Positions 9,101 through 17,269 are shown, counted from the first letter of the stretch. The stretch is 64,000 nucleotides of DNA from Owenweeksia sp965214115 (GCA_965214115.1 CBDCAU010000003.1:434001-498000); one strand, 5' to 3'. Made by a program: numbers and translations. The notes: generated from the sequence alone by a model not told the origin.

Positions 9101-9960
9101 TTGGCACTTGGGCCTTGGCGCCCGAAGCGAGTTATCGCGCCCCGCGTTTTACCTTCAACTATTTTGGGATCGGCAACGAAACCGTGCGCAATCAAAATTT
9201 GCCGCGCACTTTCAACCAAGTTCGCCAGCAGGGTCTGAACTTCGGGATTGGTTTTCGCAAACCCTTCAAAAGCGAGGCGGGCTATTTTGAGGTCAAGCCT
9301 TTTTATCAAAATCTAAAAATCGAAAACACGGCCGGCCGTTTTATCGAGGATTTGAACGCCGACCCGGACCGCGTCAATTACCTTTTTGAAACCATACAAC
9401 TGACGGGCGCGGACATCAGTTTTGTGTATGATTCGCGGGATTTTGAACCCGAACCGCGCCGTGGGATGCTGGTGGATTTTGGCGCGAAATACACCAATGA
9501 TTTTGAACGGAACCAAGGCGTGACCAACCTTACTGGGGCGCTCACATTTTACCAACGGCTGGACGCGAGCGGCTCGATTATCTGGGCCACACAAGTGGGC
9601 ACGGAACACGTTTTTGGCGATGACTATCTGATTTTTCAAAGCGCCACCATTGGCGGGCTAAATTCCTTGCGCGGCTTTCGCCAAGGCCGCTTTCGCGGAG
9701 AAACGTCCTTCCGGCACGTCAACGATATCCGGGCGAATTTTGGGCGGGTGCGAAATCCGTTTTTGCCTTTTAAAGTTGGCGTTTTCGGCAGTTTTGACCA
9801 CGGTCGGGTGTGGGCCGAAGAAGCGCCCAGCAGAAAGTGGCATTACACCTACGGCGGCGGACTTTTCGTAAATGTGATGGAGCGTTTCGTAGCTTCGCTG
9901 GGTTATCACCGTGGCGACGTGGACGGGCAGTTTCTCGGTGGGATTGGGTTTAATTTTTAA
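6190..9960 (+). CDS. large envelope protein: metallophosphoesterase, kinase-like middle, Omp85-type barrel
   Basis: A lipoprotein-type signal (LISKGLALFILAGC) is followed by a calcineurin-like phosphoesterase with all motifs: D77, G110-D111-N112, G152-N153-H154-D155, H251-H252 and G328-H329-E330-H331. Residues about 470-800 contain G623-D624-x-D626-R627-H628-x2-N631-W632 and D653/D655 in PIPRDRDQ, which resemble the catalytic and metal loops of FAM20/PI4K/HipA-type kinases. The C-terminal 370 residues look like a BamA/TamA surface-antigen barrel (GGLNSLRGFRQGRF) and end in a terminal strand, IGFNF. The start is uncertain: TTG at 6190, or GTG at 6268, which gives a cleaner signal peptide. It follows the M23 gene by 6 bases. 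Phosphoesterase-barrel fusions occur in this phylum; the substrate is unknown. Confidence 0.85.
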   Translation: MTQNDYSFSFSKNRFKKHFSFTIKKKVFSLISKGLALFILAGCAVYEPTYSLDALKWEEDYQLPNDTLVYTFFLVGDAGKPESSTGQNTMALLEKKLAETEGKQGVVFLGDNVYPSGIPDSSSFYYETAVSRLKGQLKPLEGYEGEVVFLPGNHDWRNGRLSLKRQDDIVEETLGEKKLFLPDWGCGGPEDKDLTDEIVLLAIDSQWWMEDWDGRENFNKGCAVSSRSAFIVSLKDELGGLKDKTVILAMHHPMRSVGPHGGQYSLKREFFPATDLREWLYIPMPLFGGLLRRNLGVSQDLTNPRYARFVEELKLATEGFDNIIFAAGHEHTLQHIEDDQHPYIISGAGAKQNPARAGGQAKYASGQGGLAELKFYKNGAIWVQYWNGQTGELDYAKEIFKREPKEFNDFEIYERGQDSIRLSIYEKERYPGWFHRAIWGKFNREMYYDSVTVPVFDFEKMPGNLRTVKKGGGNQTNSLRLENDEGEQYVLRSVRKDGNRILGGVFQGTFIVDLLEDIFTYTHPFAAFTLPDLAEASDIYHTNPKLYYLPKQPKLGDYNDKFGNDFYLFEERPDDDRSDVASFGNSKNIISTDDLMEELMKSWKNNVDEDAMMRARMFDFMIGDWDRHQDNWRWAGFPDDTTGGEFYRPIPRDRDQVYANFDGFMIKILNQTGPQLRQFHSYKKGIRNIKWYGEYPKFYDRRFIAPVPWEVWEEQARIVQKNTSDSLIEASIRKMPPEAFARGGEKIVETMKYRRDNLVEIVREYYELLAKDVEIVGTEDEDVFEIERLSKDSTRITQWVVKDDERHQRYRRVFLTDETQEVRLYGMEGDDTFELTGEVKDGIKIRAIGGYGDDFLKDESRVRGWGRKTKMYDFPGGMSFQKSKETDNDISERYDINNYEFKDYGRNYGIFLPTASYGPDFGFALGISYLYFGQEGFKKRPFNNKQTFKIDYAFGNESFQAAYEGIFYNVFGTWALAPEASYRAPRFTFNYFGIGNETVRNQNLPRTFNQVRQQGLNFGIGFRKPFKSEAGYFEVKPFYQNLKIENTAGRFIEDLNADPDRVNYLFETIQLTGADISFVYDSRDFEPEPRRGMLVDFGAKYTNDFERNQGVTNLTGALTFYQRLDASGSIIWATQVGTEHVFGDDYLIFQSATIGGLNSLRGFRQGRFRGETSFRHVNDIRANFGRVRNPFLPFKVGVFGSFDHGRVWAEEAPSRKWHYTYGGGLFVNVMERFVASLGYHRGDVDGQFLGGIGFNF

Positions 9961-9969
9961 TCAGAGCAA

Positions 9970-10977
9970 ATGCGTAACTTTTTGATTTTGATATTGTTGG
10001 GGGCGTTTGCTTTATCGGCTTCTGCCCAAGTGGAAGCCCCTGATGATTTGGACGACAAGATTTTGGATCCTGTGCCGGAAGATTTGCTGCGCACCCGCCC
10101 CAAGTTTATGCAGGGCATTTACCAATATTCCTTTCCTTATGGTATTGAATCCGATTTTCCCGATGAAACAGACGGCCAAATCGATAGCGAGCGGCGCTGG
10201 ACTTTCAAGTATAAGATTCCCTTGTTTTTGGGCGATCGTTTCAATTTGTTGGCGGGTCATACTTACCGCTCCACTCGCTTTCATTTCAGTGAGAATTTCG
10301 ACGCGGACAATTTGCTGCCCCAGCTCAGCGGGCGGCGGTTGCGCTCCAATCGGTTTTCGGTGTACGGCCGCTACGAGATCAAGCCCAACAAGCAATTGCT
10401 GACCGTGGTTAGTTCCATCGCTTTTAATGGAGATTACGAAAAAGCCTTTGGTTTTTCGCCGCGCTACCGCATTTGGCGCTTCATCGCCACCTACACTTTT
10501 CAGACCAGCCTGAACGATGATTTTACCATCGGACTCTATTATAAGGAGGGCTTTAGAAATCGTACCTTTTTGCCCTTTGCGGTGTGGAACAAAGCCTTCA
10601 ATGAAAAGTGGGGTTTGGAAGCCATCCTCATCACCCGCGCTTATTTGCGCCATAATGCTACCAAAGATGACATTTTCCTTTTTGGATACGATTATTCATC
10701 GCAGGATTTTTCGGCCGATGTGATGTATGAAGGCAACGAAGATATTTTAAAATTCAAATGGCCAAAACTGGTGACCAGCGCCGTGTGGCAGCATCGTTTT
10801 TTGCCCTTTTTGTGGACGGAGTTGGAGGCGGGTTTTCAGTACAATTTTCGCCCAAAAACCGAATTGGAATTTGGGGCCGTTCCCGAAAAATATTTTGAGA
10901 TGGATTCACACAACGCGATGATCAATGTTTCGCTGTTTTTGAGCCCGCCCGACAAATTTTTGAGAGGAAGAAGATAA
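9970..10977 (+). CDS. predicted outer-membrane beta-barrel protein
   Basis: A signal peptide (MRNFLILILLGAFALSASAQ) precedes 315 residues of alternating amphipathic strands rich in aromatic residues (RRWTFKYKIPLFL, FRNRTFLPFAVW, LEAGFQYNFRP), as in outer-membrane barrels of about 10-14 strands. It starts 9 bases after the phosphoesterase-barrel gene and is probably in the same operon. I do not recognise a specific family beyond the general transporter/porin-like barrels of Bacteroidota. Confidence 0.7.
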   Translation: MRNFLILILLGAFALSASAQVEAPDDLDDKILDPVPEDLLRTRPKFMQGIYQYSFPYGIESDFPDETDGQIDSERRWTFKYKIPLFLGDRFNLLAGHTYRSTRFHFSENFDADNLLPQLSGRRLRSNRFSVYGRYEIKPNKQLLTVVSSIAFNGDYEKAFGFSPRYRIWRFIATYTFQTSLNDDFTIGLYYKEGFRNRTFLPFAVWNKAFNEKWGLEAILITRAYLRHNATKDDIFLFGYDYSSQDFSADVMYEGNEDILKFKWPKLVTSAVWQHRFLPFLWTELEAGFQYNFRPKTELEFGAVPEKYFEMDSHNAMINVSLFLSPPDKFLRGRR

Positions 10978-10981
10978 TTTT

Positions 10982-12202
10982 TCAATAGGGATAGGGCGCC
11001 GCGAAGAAAATTTGCGCCACCACAAATGCAATCACGGAAATCACGAATCCGAACATAAACACGGTGTAGCAAATCCGCAGCAAGCGGTATTTTTCGTGCA
11101 GCACCACGCCGAGGTAGAAAATATCCCGCGTCAGCGAACCGTAGAGATAGTCGGCATCTTCGCGCATTTGGCTCACGCCCCATTCATAGTCCTCCACTTT
11201 CATTTTATAAAAATTCCCAAAAAACAACAGGTTTCCCTTCTTTTTGAGGATGTCTTCTTTCTCCACGCGGCCTTTGGTCACATTGGGCCGAGTGGCCAAA
11301 ACCGCCAAGACGATCGTGGCCAAAGCCACCACGGTGAGCAAAATGGCGGGGATGGTCATATGCGGGTACTCCTCCAGTTTCCGAATCAAAAGCGACAGCA
11401 CCACCGAAAGGATAATCGCATTAATAGAAATCATAATATTGGCCTTGCTGTCGGCCATCGCGCTCAGTTCGATGTGGTTTTTTGACGTCAATCGGAACAT
11501 CGTTTCGATGCCACGGGACGGTTTCCCGCGCTTGGCTTTTTCCACTTTGCGCTCCAGTTTCGCCACTTTTTTGCGCAGCTTTTTCTTCTTTTTCGATTTG
11601 TCTTTCCCTTTAATGTCCTCCTTTAGATGGCGGTAATTTTCCGTGACGGCCGGCCCGTACTTTTCGATGGCATAATCGGTATAAAACTGGTGGTTCTTAA
11701 GAAAGCCTAAATTGGATTTCAACCATTTTTTCTCGCTGATTTTCTCCTCGGAATCTTCGTCCATTTCTTGGCGAAGATGGTTGCTGCGGTGGCGGTAATC
11801 CGCGCCGGCCAAGTGGATCATATCCGCGTCACACAGCACTTCTTGCATCCGGTTGGCGGGCGAGGTGGGCACTTTGGTCGCCGCGATGCAGCTTTTCACT
11901 TTATCCGTTTTTTCGATGGGATAGCCGTTTTCTTCCAAAAATTTTTCGGCCATTTTGGCACTGTGGAGTTCGTGGTTCTTGCGGCTTTCCAGATAGCCCA
12001 AATCGTGGAACCACGCGGCCAAAAGCACGATTTCCCTTTCTTCGGCCGTCAGCCGCGTATGCTTGCCGATTTCGTCGGCGGCGGCCACCACGGCTTGGGT
12101 ATGTTTTAGGTTGTGATAATGCAATTTGGTGACGTCGCGGTTTTTGAATGCATCAAAAACAAAAGATTTGGCTTTGTCCACCATCGTAGCAGTATTGTCC
12201 AT
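10982..12202 (-). CDS. HD-domain protein fused to a PycTM-type membrane module
   Basis: The N-terminal half is an HD phosphohydrolase with H34, H66-D67 and D125/D127 (YHNLKHTQ, AWFHDLGYL, CDADMIHL). After a lysine-rich coiled linker (about 195-228) comes the Pycsar effector membrane domain (DUF5706-like): SKNHIELSAMADSKANIMIS leads into helix 1 (about 256-276), helix 2 (285-304, ending at TRPN) and helix 3 (about 378-400). PycTM proteins damage membranes when they bind cyclic UMP or CMP. The HD fusion is common in Bacteroidota and may hydrolyse the signal, but that is inference. The ATG at 12202 is used because upstream codons run into the divergent gene, 13 bases away. Confidence 0.8.
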   Translation of the reverse strand: MDNTATMVDKAKSFVFDAFKNRDVTKLHYHNLKHTQAVVAAADEIGKHTRLTAEEREIVLLAAWFHDLGYLESRKNHELHSAKMAEKFLEENGYPIEKTDKVKSCIAATKVPTSPANRMQEVLCDADMIHLAGADYRHRSNHLRQEMDEDSEEKISEKKWLKSNLGFLKNHQFYTDYAIEKYGPAVTENYRHLKEDIKGKDKSKKKKKLRKKVAKLERKVEKAKRGKPSRGIETMFRLTSKNHIELSAMADSKANIMISINAIILSVVLSLLIRKLEEYPHMTIPAILLTVVALATIVLAVLATRPNVTKGRVEKEDILKKKGNLLFFGNFYKMKVEDYEWGVSQMREDADYLYGSLTRDIFYLGVVLHEKYRLLRICYTVFMFGFVISVIAFVVAQIFFAAPYPY

Positions 12203-12215
12203 ATTTTTGGGGCAA

Positions 12216-13187
12216 ATGAGTAGGGCTAAACTTACAATAAAATCCTTATCCACCGCGGCCGCTTGCGCGGGATTTGTTTCGCTGTTGTTTCTCGCGTTGG
12301 CAAGCGCGCAAAGTTGCGATTATTTGCGCCCGCAAACGTTGGTGGCCGACAGTTTGTTTTTGGTCACCGAGAACAGCGATCTGGTTTACGATCTCAAAAA
12401 ACCGGACGACAAAATTTTCCTGCCCTACGTCCTTACGGAAATTTCAGGGTTGAGTTTTTCGGGCGAGGCTTCTATTTTGATGGTGGAAGATGAAACCGGA
12501 AAAGTGTATGATTTCTCCTTGCGCAAAAAGAAAATCGTCGGCAGTTGGGAGTTCAAAAGTTCGGGCGATTTTGAAGGCATCGAGCGGGTGGGCGAGGATA
12601 TTTTCGTGGTAAAAAGCAACGGCGACATTTATAAATTTCCAGCGGGCGCCTACGGAAAAGTGGAGGCCAGCGACAACAACACCCTGCTCTCTGGCAAAAA
12701 CGACGTGGAAGGCTTGGGCTACGACCCCGAAAAAAACCTTTTGCTCTTGGCTTTAAAAGGCGACGAAGACATTGAGGAAAACAAGGCGAAAGGCAAGGCG
12801 GTGTATGGTTTTTCAATTCAACAAAACCAGCTTTTGGAGAAGGAATTGCTGGAAATCACTTACGACGATCTCGATGATTTTTACGAAAAAAGCAAGGGCT
12901 GGAAATACGATAAGGACAAGCTGAAATTCAAGCCGAGCGGGATTGCGTTTCATCCCATCGAAAAGCGCTATTATATAATAGCGTCGGTGGGAAAGTTGCT
13001 TTTGGTGGTGGAGCCAAATGGCGAAATCGTGGCGAGTTACCCCATTTTTCCGCGGGTTTTGAGCCAGCCCGAAGGCATTTGTTTTGCGCCCAACGGCGAT
13101 ATGTTCATCAGCAGCGAGGGCGAGGGCGACCGTGGATATATCGTGGTTTTTAGGCCGCGCAGCAATCGACAAACAAGGCAAGATTAA
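12216..13187 (+). CDS. secreted SdiA-regulated-domain-like beta-propeller protein
   Basis: A signal peptide (FVSLLFLALASAQ) follows the ATG at 12216, chosen because the upstream in-frame ATG would overlap the divergent gene. The mature part shows the repeated sequence of SdiA-regulated/phytase-like propellers: LTEISGLSFSGEASILMVEDETG, DFEGIERVGEDIFVV, NDVEGLGYDPEKNLLLLA, KPSGIAFHPIEKRYYIIAS and SQPEGICFAPNGDMFISSEG. The role is unknown; some relatives bind calcium or act extracellularly. The 3' end overlaps the convergent cyclase gene by 4 bases. Confidence 0.78.
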   Translation: MSRAKLTIKSLSTAAACAGFVSLLFLALASAQSCDYLRPQTLVADSLFLVTENSDLVYDLKKPDDKIFLPYVLTEISGLSFSGEASILMVEDETGKVYDFSLRKKKIVGSWEFKSSGDFEGIERVGEDIFVVKSNGDIYKFPAGAYGKVEASDNNTLLSGKNDVEGLGYDPEKNLLLLALKGDEDIEENKAKGKAVYGFSIQQNQLLEKELLEITYDDLDDFYEKSKGWKYDKDKLKFKPSGIAFHPIEKRYYIIASVGKLLLVVEPNGEIVASYPIFPRVLSQPEGICFAPNGDMFISSEGEGDRGYIVVFRPRSNRQTRQD

Positions 13188-14404
13188 GCGCGCCGCACTC
13201 CGTACAATTTTAGTTGTTCCTCTTTTCCCCGTAACGGAAAACTGCCTTTTTCCACCACCTTGAAACGTTTGAAAAATGCTTCTCTCACGATATTTTCAGA
13301 GACCAAGAAATCCTCATCCAAATCGTGGCATTTTCCCAAAATCCTCGCGGTGGTGTTGATGGCGTCGCCGTGAAAGGCAATTTGGGTTTTGATGTAACCT
13401 ACCGTGGCTCCGATGGCGGGCCCCACGTGCATCCCAGCTTTGAAGGTGGGGACCACGCCGTACTTTTTCAAATAGATGGATTGTTTTCTCAGCAAGAGCG
13501 CGCGGTAGTGGAAGAACAGTTTGAAGCATCGTTCCGCACGGAAGCCTGATTTTTTGCGCCAAGTAAAAACCACTTCGTCGCCCACAAACTGGTAATTCTG
13601 GGCACGGAATTCAAAGGCCACGCCCGACAAGTCATTGAAACATTCTTGCAGGAGCCGGCTGTATTTTTTGTGCCCCAATTTTTCGGCGTGGGTAGTGGAA
13701 TCGTTTAAATCTATAAAAAGGAAAATGCGCTCCTCTTCGCGAGCTTCGTTATAGCGGCCCAGCGCAAAATCTAAGAAATTCAATGGTCCCACAATCCGGT
13801 ACAATTGGCGGTACAAACTCGTAAACAACACAATACCAGCGAGATTGAGCAATATCGGAAACTGCAATCCCCGTTGAGAAATGTTGCGGAGGGGGTCGAG
13901 CGTACCATCCAAAGTGCCGCGCTCCATCCAGCCTTCTATGGCCAAAATCCCAATGAAAATGGCGGAAAGCGAAACGATGTAAAAAACGATTTTAAATAGA
14001 AAAATGGAGGGGTTGGAAAGACCGCGCAGCTTTTCGCGGAAGAAGGTCACTTCCAAAAACTCCGACAAAACCCCAAATAAAAAAGAGGTGATGAGCACCG
14101 CCACAATAGGGTAATCTTGGTACGCCAAATCGAACCGCAATTCGGAAAGACCGAACCCGTCTTGCTTCCAGTAGCGGATGAGGAAAAACGCCACCGTGGC
14201 CACCAGCCATATAAAGCCGCTAATGAGGATGAGGTAGGCGGAGCTGCGGAGTTTTTTAAACACGGGTTTTTTTGGAAATGTATTCCTATTTATAAGGAGT
14301 GCAAATAGCCGTCGAAGATAAGGCGTGTATTTTTTGTGGGGGGATTCTTTCAGGACGTAGGCTGTTGAAAAAATTACCTGCAACACTTGGTTGGTAAAGC
14401 GCAA
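13184..14404 (-). CDS. membrane-bound class III adenylate/guanylate cyclase
   Basis: About five hydrophobic segments (roughly residues 53-75, 98-112, 130-155 and 185-205) precede a class III catalytic domain. Both metal-binding aspartates are present at the standard 44-residue spacing: D232 in FLFIDLNDST and D276 in QFVGDEVVF. The FHGDAINTTARI motif supplies the transition-state Asn/Arg pair. PTFKAG holds a lysine that may contact the base. The domain therefore looks active; whether it makes cAMP, cGMP or a pyrimidine cyclic nucleotide cannot be read here. The start at 14404 is uncertain, with GTG at 14263 as an alternative. It lies on the same strand as HD-PycTM, with one opposed gene between. 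Confidence 0.83.
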   Translation of the reverse strand: MRFTNQVLQVIFSTAYVLKESPHKKYTPYLRRLFALLINRNTFPKKPVFKKLRSSAYLILISGFIWLVATVAFFLIRYWKQDGFGLSELRFDLAYQDYPIVAVLITSFLFGVLSEFLEVTFFREKLRGLSNPSIFLFKIVFYIVSLSAIFIGILAIEGWMERGTLDGTLDPLRNISQRGLQFPILLNLAGIVLFTSLYRQLYRIVGPLNFLDFALGRYNEAREEERIFLFIDLNDSTTHAEKLGHKKYSRLLQECFNDLSGVAFEFRAQNYQFVGDEVVFTWRKKSGFRAERCFKLFFHYRALLLRKQSIYLKKYGVVPTFKAGMHVGPAIGATVGYIKTQIAFHGDAINTTARILGKCHDLDEDFLVSENIVREAFFKRFKVVEKGSFPLRGKEEQLKLYGVRRA

Positions 14405-14443
14405 GATTCTTACCTTGTTCGTTTGTCTAAATAATTCATAAAA

Positions 14444-14461
14444 ATTGCTTTAAAAAGCAAT
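14444..14461. promoter_or_regulatory. perfect palindrome upstream of the methyltransferase
   Basis: ATTGCTTT and AAAGCAAT form 8-base arms around AA, ending 16 bases before the methyltransferase ATG in the AT-rich space between it and the divergent cyclase gene. The position suits an operator for a restriction-modification regulator or for autoregulation. No controller gene is visible, so the role is inference. Confidence 0.35.
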
Positions 14462-14477
14462 CCTATTTTTATAAAAA

Positions 14478-15842
14478 ATGGTGCAGAAAAAAGTAAAATT
14501 TATCGACCTTTTTGCAGGTTTGGGGGGCATTCGTTTGGGTTTTGAAAGCGCATTTCAAAATGCGGGTTTTAAAACCGAATGTGTGATGACTTCCGAAGTC
14601 AAAAAATACGCAGTTAAAACTTTAGAGAAAAATTTTGGTCAGGAAAATTTGGTAGGCGATATTTTTAAAGTAAGGAATGAGGATATTCCAAATTTTGACT
14701 TTTTGCTGGCTGGGTTTCCTTGCCAACCTTTTAGTTCGAGTGGAAAAAGGCAAGGTTTTTTAGATACGCGCGGCACCTTGTTTTTTGAAATCGAACGAAT
14801 TTTAAATGCTAAAAAACCGTATGGTTTTATTTTAGAAAATGTGGAGGGTTTGGTAAAACACGATTTAGCCGAAAAAGGCGATGAAATCGGTCAGACGCTT
14901 ACCACCATTTTAAAAAAATTAAGAGAGGAGTTAGATTACGAAGTTAGTTGGAAAGTTCTTGATTCCATTGACTTTGGCTTGCCGCAATCGCGGAAACGGG
15001 TTTTTATTATTGGCACAAAAAAGCAAAGCATAAATTTAGATTTTGAGGCACAGGATTTTTCTATTTTGAAGGATTTTTTAGAGAAAGGGTTACCTTCAAT
15101 TCAATCCAAATTTACAGATAAATTATTATCAAAATTTGACATTAAAGATTTATACGGAAAATCTATTAAAGATAAAAGAGGTGGTGACAATAATATTCAC
15201 AGTTGGGATATTGGCATAAAAGGCGAAATTTCCAAAGAACAAAGCCTTTTATTAAATCAACTTTTTAAACAAAGAAGAAAGAAACAATGGGCAGTAGAAA
15301 TTGGCATTGATTGGATGGATGGAATGCCATTAACTTTAAAACAAATCCAAACTTTTTATAAAGGAAAGGAAAATAAATTGCACCTAATTCTTGATGATTT
15401 AGTAGCCAAAGGTTATTTAAAATTGGAGCATCCTAAAAAGTTAGTAAAAGAGCCGCAATTGTACGGCACAAAAACATATCGAACTTATGATTATTCTAAG
15501 CCAAAAGGATACAATATCGTAACCGGAAAATTGAGTTTTGAAGTCAATAAAATCTTAAATCCCAACGACATCGCACCGACTTTGGTGGCCACGGATGTTT
15601 TGCGCCTCGCCGTCCCTGATGGAAAAGGTTTGCGGCGCTTGACCATCCGTGAAGGATTGCGATTGTTTGGTTATCCCGAATGGTATGAGATTCCGGTAAA
15701 AAAAGCGGAAGCTTTTGATTTACTGGGAAATACGGTGGCCGTTCCGGTGGTGGAAAGTATCGCCAATCGGATGGCAGAGGAATTTTCTAAAACCGCTCAG
15801 GTCGATTCGATTTCCAAGCGCGTACCGGAATACTCTTCATAG
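14478..15842 (+). CDS. DNA (cytosine-5) methyltransferase of a type II system
   Basis: This enzyme transfers a methyl group to C5 of cytosine. Motif I DLFAGLGGIRLGF, motif IV GFPCQPFS with catalytic C82, motif VI ENVEGLV, motif VIII QSRKRVFIIG and the C-terminal LLGNTVAVPVVESIA motif X are all present in order. The target-recognition region lies at about residues 200-340. The gene is more AT-rich than its neighbours, which suggests acquisition. The restriction gene lies convergently 32 bases downstream, so this is the protective half of the pair. Confidence 0.95.
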   Translation: MVQKKVKFIDLFAGLGGIRLGFESAFQNAGFKTECVMTSEVKKYAVKTLEKNFGQENLVGDIFKVRNEDIPNFDFLLAGFPCQPFSSSGKRQGFLDTRGTLFFEIERILNAKKPYGFILENVEGLVKHDLAEKGDEIGQTLTTILKKLREELDYEVSWKVLDSIDFGLPQSRKRVFIIGTKKQSINLDFEAQDFSILKDFLEKGLPSIQSKFTDKLLSKFDIKDLYGKSIKDKRGGDNNIHSWDIGIKGEISKEQSLLLNQLFKQRRKKQWAVEIGIDWMDGMPLTLKQIQTFYKGKENKLHLILDDLVAKGYLKLEHPKKLVKEPQLYGTKTYRTYDYSKPKGYNIVTGKLSFEVNKILNPNDIAPTLVATDVLRLAVPDGKGLRRLTIREGLRLFGYPEWYEIPVKKAEAFDLLGNTVAVPVVESIANRMAEEFSKTAQVDSISKRVPEYSS

Positions 15843-15874
15843 TTGTCCAAAACTTTCCGCAGCCAATGCGCATT

Positions 15875-16489
15875 TTAGTGATGCGTTTTGGGATATTGGT
15901 AGCGGGTTTCATTTAAAGCGGACAGGAATTTTTCTTTAGATTCAAAAGGTTTGAAAGTGGAATGTTCAGAATACCAAACACTTGGCCTTAAATTGTAAAT
16001 CACGTTTTTCTTTTCCTGCACTTTGATTGGGTAAGTGCCACTCGGACAGGCCAATTCCCAAATTTTCTTCAACCAAACATTTCCAATGGTCATTTTGCTG
16101 CCTTCCATTCGATACCCAAATATCAAATAATCCGAATCCAAACGATAGGAACTTTCTAACAAAGAATTGCAATAAGAATCGAAATTGGCAAGGTCAAATC
16201 CGGGGCCTCTTTTTAAATCAAAAGATTTTACTTCTAAAAGTCCTTTTCTTGGATTTTTGATATTGAGATTGAAGTCGGGAAACGTTTGAGTATTAAGTGA
16301 TTCGGCGAATTCTATTTTGTTTTGGACCATCCAACTTTTCAGCCATTCCTGCAATAAGTTCCCAACGGAATCTTTGGTTTCGACAGAAATTTTTAGCCCT
16401 TTTAATGTGAAATTTATGACACCCGTTTCGCCAATGATTTTATAATCATCTACGAGTTTTTTATACAATTCAATTGCGCTTAGTTTCAT
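15875..16489 (-). CDS. type II restriction endonuclease, NgoBV-like
   Basis: The 204-residue protein has a PD-(D/E)xK core: P71-D72 in FPDFNLNI and E86-V87-K88 in LLEVKSFD, separated as in NgoBV-type enzymes (NgoBV recognises GGNNCC). The overall layout and length also fit that family, and the partner there is likewise a C5 methyltransferase. The recognition sequence here is inferred from resemblance only. The gene is AT-rich and convergent with the methyltransferase. Confidence 0.68.
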   Translation of the reverse strand: MKLSAIELYKKLVDDYKIIGETGVINFTLKGLKISVETKDSVGNLLQEWLKSWMVQNKIEFAESLNTQTFPDFNLNIKNPRKGLLEVKSFDLKRGPGFDLANFDSYCNSLLESSYRLDSDYLIFGYRMEGSKMTIGNVWLKKIWELACPSGTYPIKVQEKKNVIYNLRPSVWYSEHSTFKPFESKEKFLSALNETRYQYPKTHH

Positions 16490-16671
16490 TCAGAAAATTG
16501 AGCCTCAAAGAAAGGAAACGAAAGTGAAATAAAAGATAGAATAAATTCTTAAAGACGCTTCGGCACTACTCAGCTTGGCGGCGGTTTTGTGGGAAAACGG
16601 GAAGTTTGTCATAGTAGACGGAGTCGAAGTGCAACGCAAAAAACTGACAACTAACAACCAAGCACCAAGAA

Positions 16672-16848
16672 CTATCCTCGTTTTTCCTCCTGCCCCTCTT
16701 TATACCCAATCATTTTGTGGGCCAGCTTCTTGGGCAGCATATTCAGCGTGATCCAGTAGCCCACGAAAAGGCCGAGAAAAAGGAGCATTGAAAAGCCCAT
16801 CAAGAAAATGAAGAGAAATATGAAAAAACCGAGAATTTTGGTAAACAT
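16672..16848 (-). CDS. 58-residue small membrane protein
   Basis: The ORF runs from ATG at 16848 to TAG at 16672. It encodes one or two hydrophobic stretches (FFIFLFIFLMGFSMLLFLGL and following) and a charged tail (KKLAHKMIGYKEGQEEKRG). The coding pattern, hydrophobic core and positive-out tail look real, but I know no family for it. It is divergent from the SdpI-like gene, with 67 bases between. Confidence 0.5.
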   Translation of the reverse strand: MFTKILGFFIFLFIFLMGFSMLLFLGLFVGYWITLNMLPKKLAHKMIGYKEGQEEKRG

Positions 16849-16915
16849 TTTCGCTGAATTTTAAAGGGGCAAAGGTAATCACAAATACATTTGCGCCAAG
16901 CTGGAAAAGTACGGA

Positions 16916-17269
16916 ATGTACCGCAAAATCAAGACGTTTATCTTTATCATTTCGCTGTGTTGCGGCGGGCTTTTGATGGCGGTCTCGTGGCCGCTCGCCC
17001 AGCGGAAAATCGCGATGAACAAAGCCTACGGCGTGCGTTTCGATGAAAGCTATTTGAGCGACGCGCATTGGTACGCCACAAACGAATACGGCGGGTGGGC
17101 GTTGATTTGGGCGAGCGTGGCGATGATTTTGGCGAACGTAATTTTGTTCCTTTTTAGGAAACGCGTTTCGCCGATGGTTTACACCCTGATTTTTATGGGA
17201 ATAATGATGGTGGCACTGTTTACCGCCTCCTATTTCTCAGCAGCTTTTGCGGAAAATTTGGCCCTCTAA
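16916..17269 (+). CDS. SdpI/YhfL-like membrane protein
   Basis: The 117-residue protein has three hydrophobic helices and, between the first and second, the sequence AYGVRFDESYLSDAHWYATN followed by YGG. That is the hallmark G-x-R/x-S-x3-W-x2-N-x-Y-G pattern of SdpI-family proteins. Bacillus SdpI gives immunity to a killing factor, but most relatives have no known role. The last codons and stop lie inside the left arm of a repeat element (17260-17418). Confidence 0.72.
   Translation: MYRKIKTFIFIISLCCGGLLMAVSWPLAQRKIAMNKAYGVRFDESYLSDAHWYATNEYGGWALIWASVAMILANVILFLFRKRVSPMVYTLIFMGIMMVALFTASYFSAAFAENLAL

Noticed and set aside
10982..14404. Calling this a complete Pycsar defence system
   Set aside because: The cyclase is a multi-pass membrane type, an unrelated gene is in between, and HD-PycTM proteins also occur alone; kept only as a finding.
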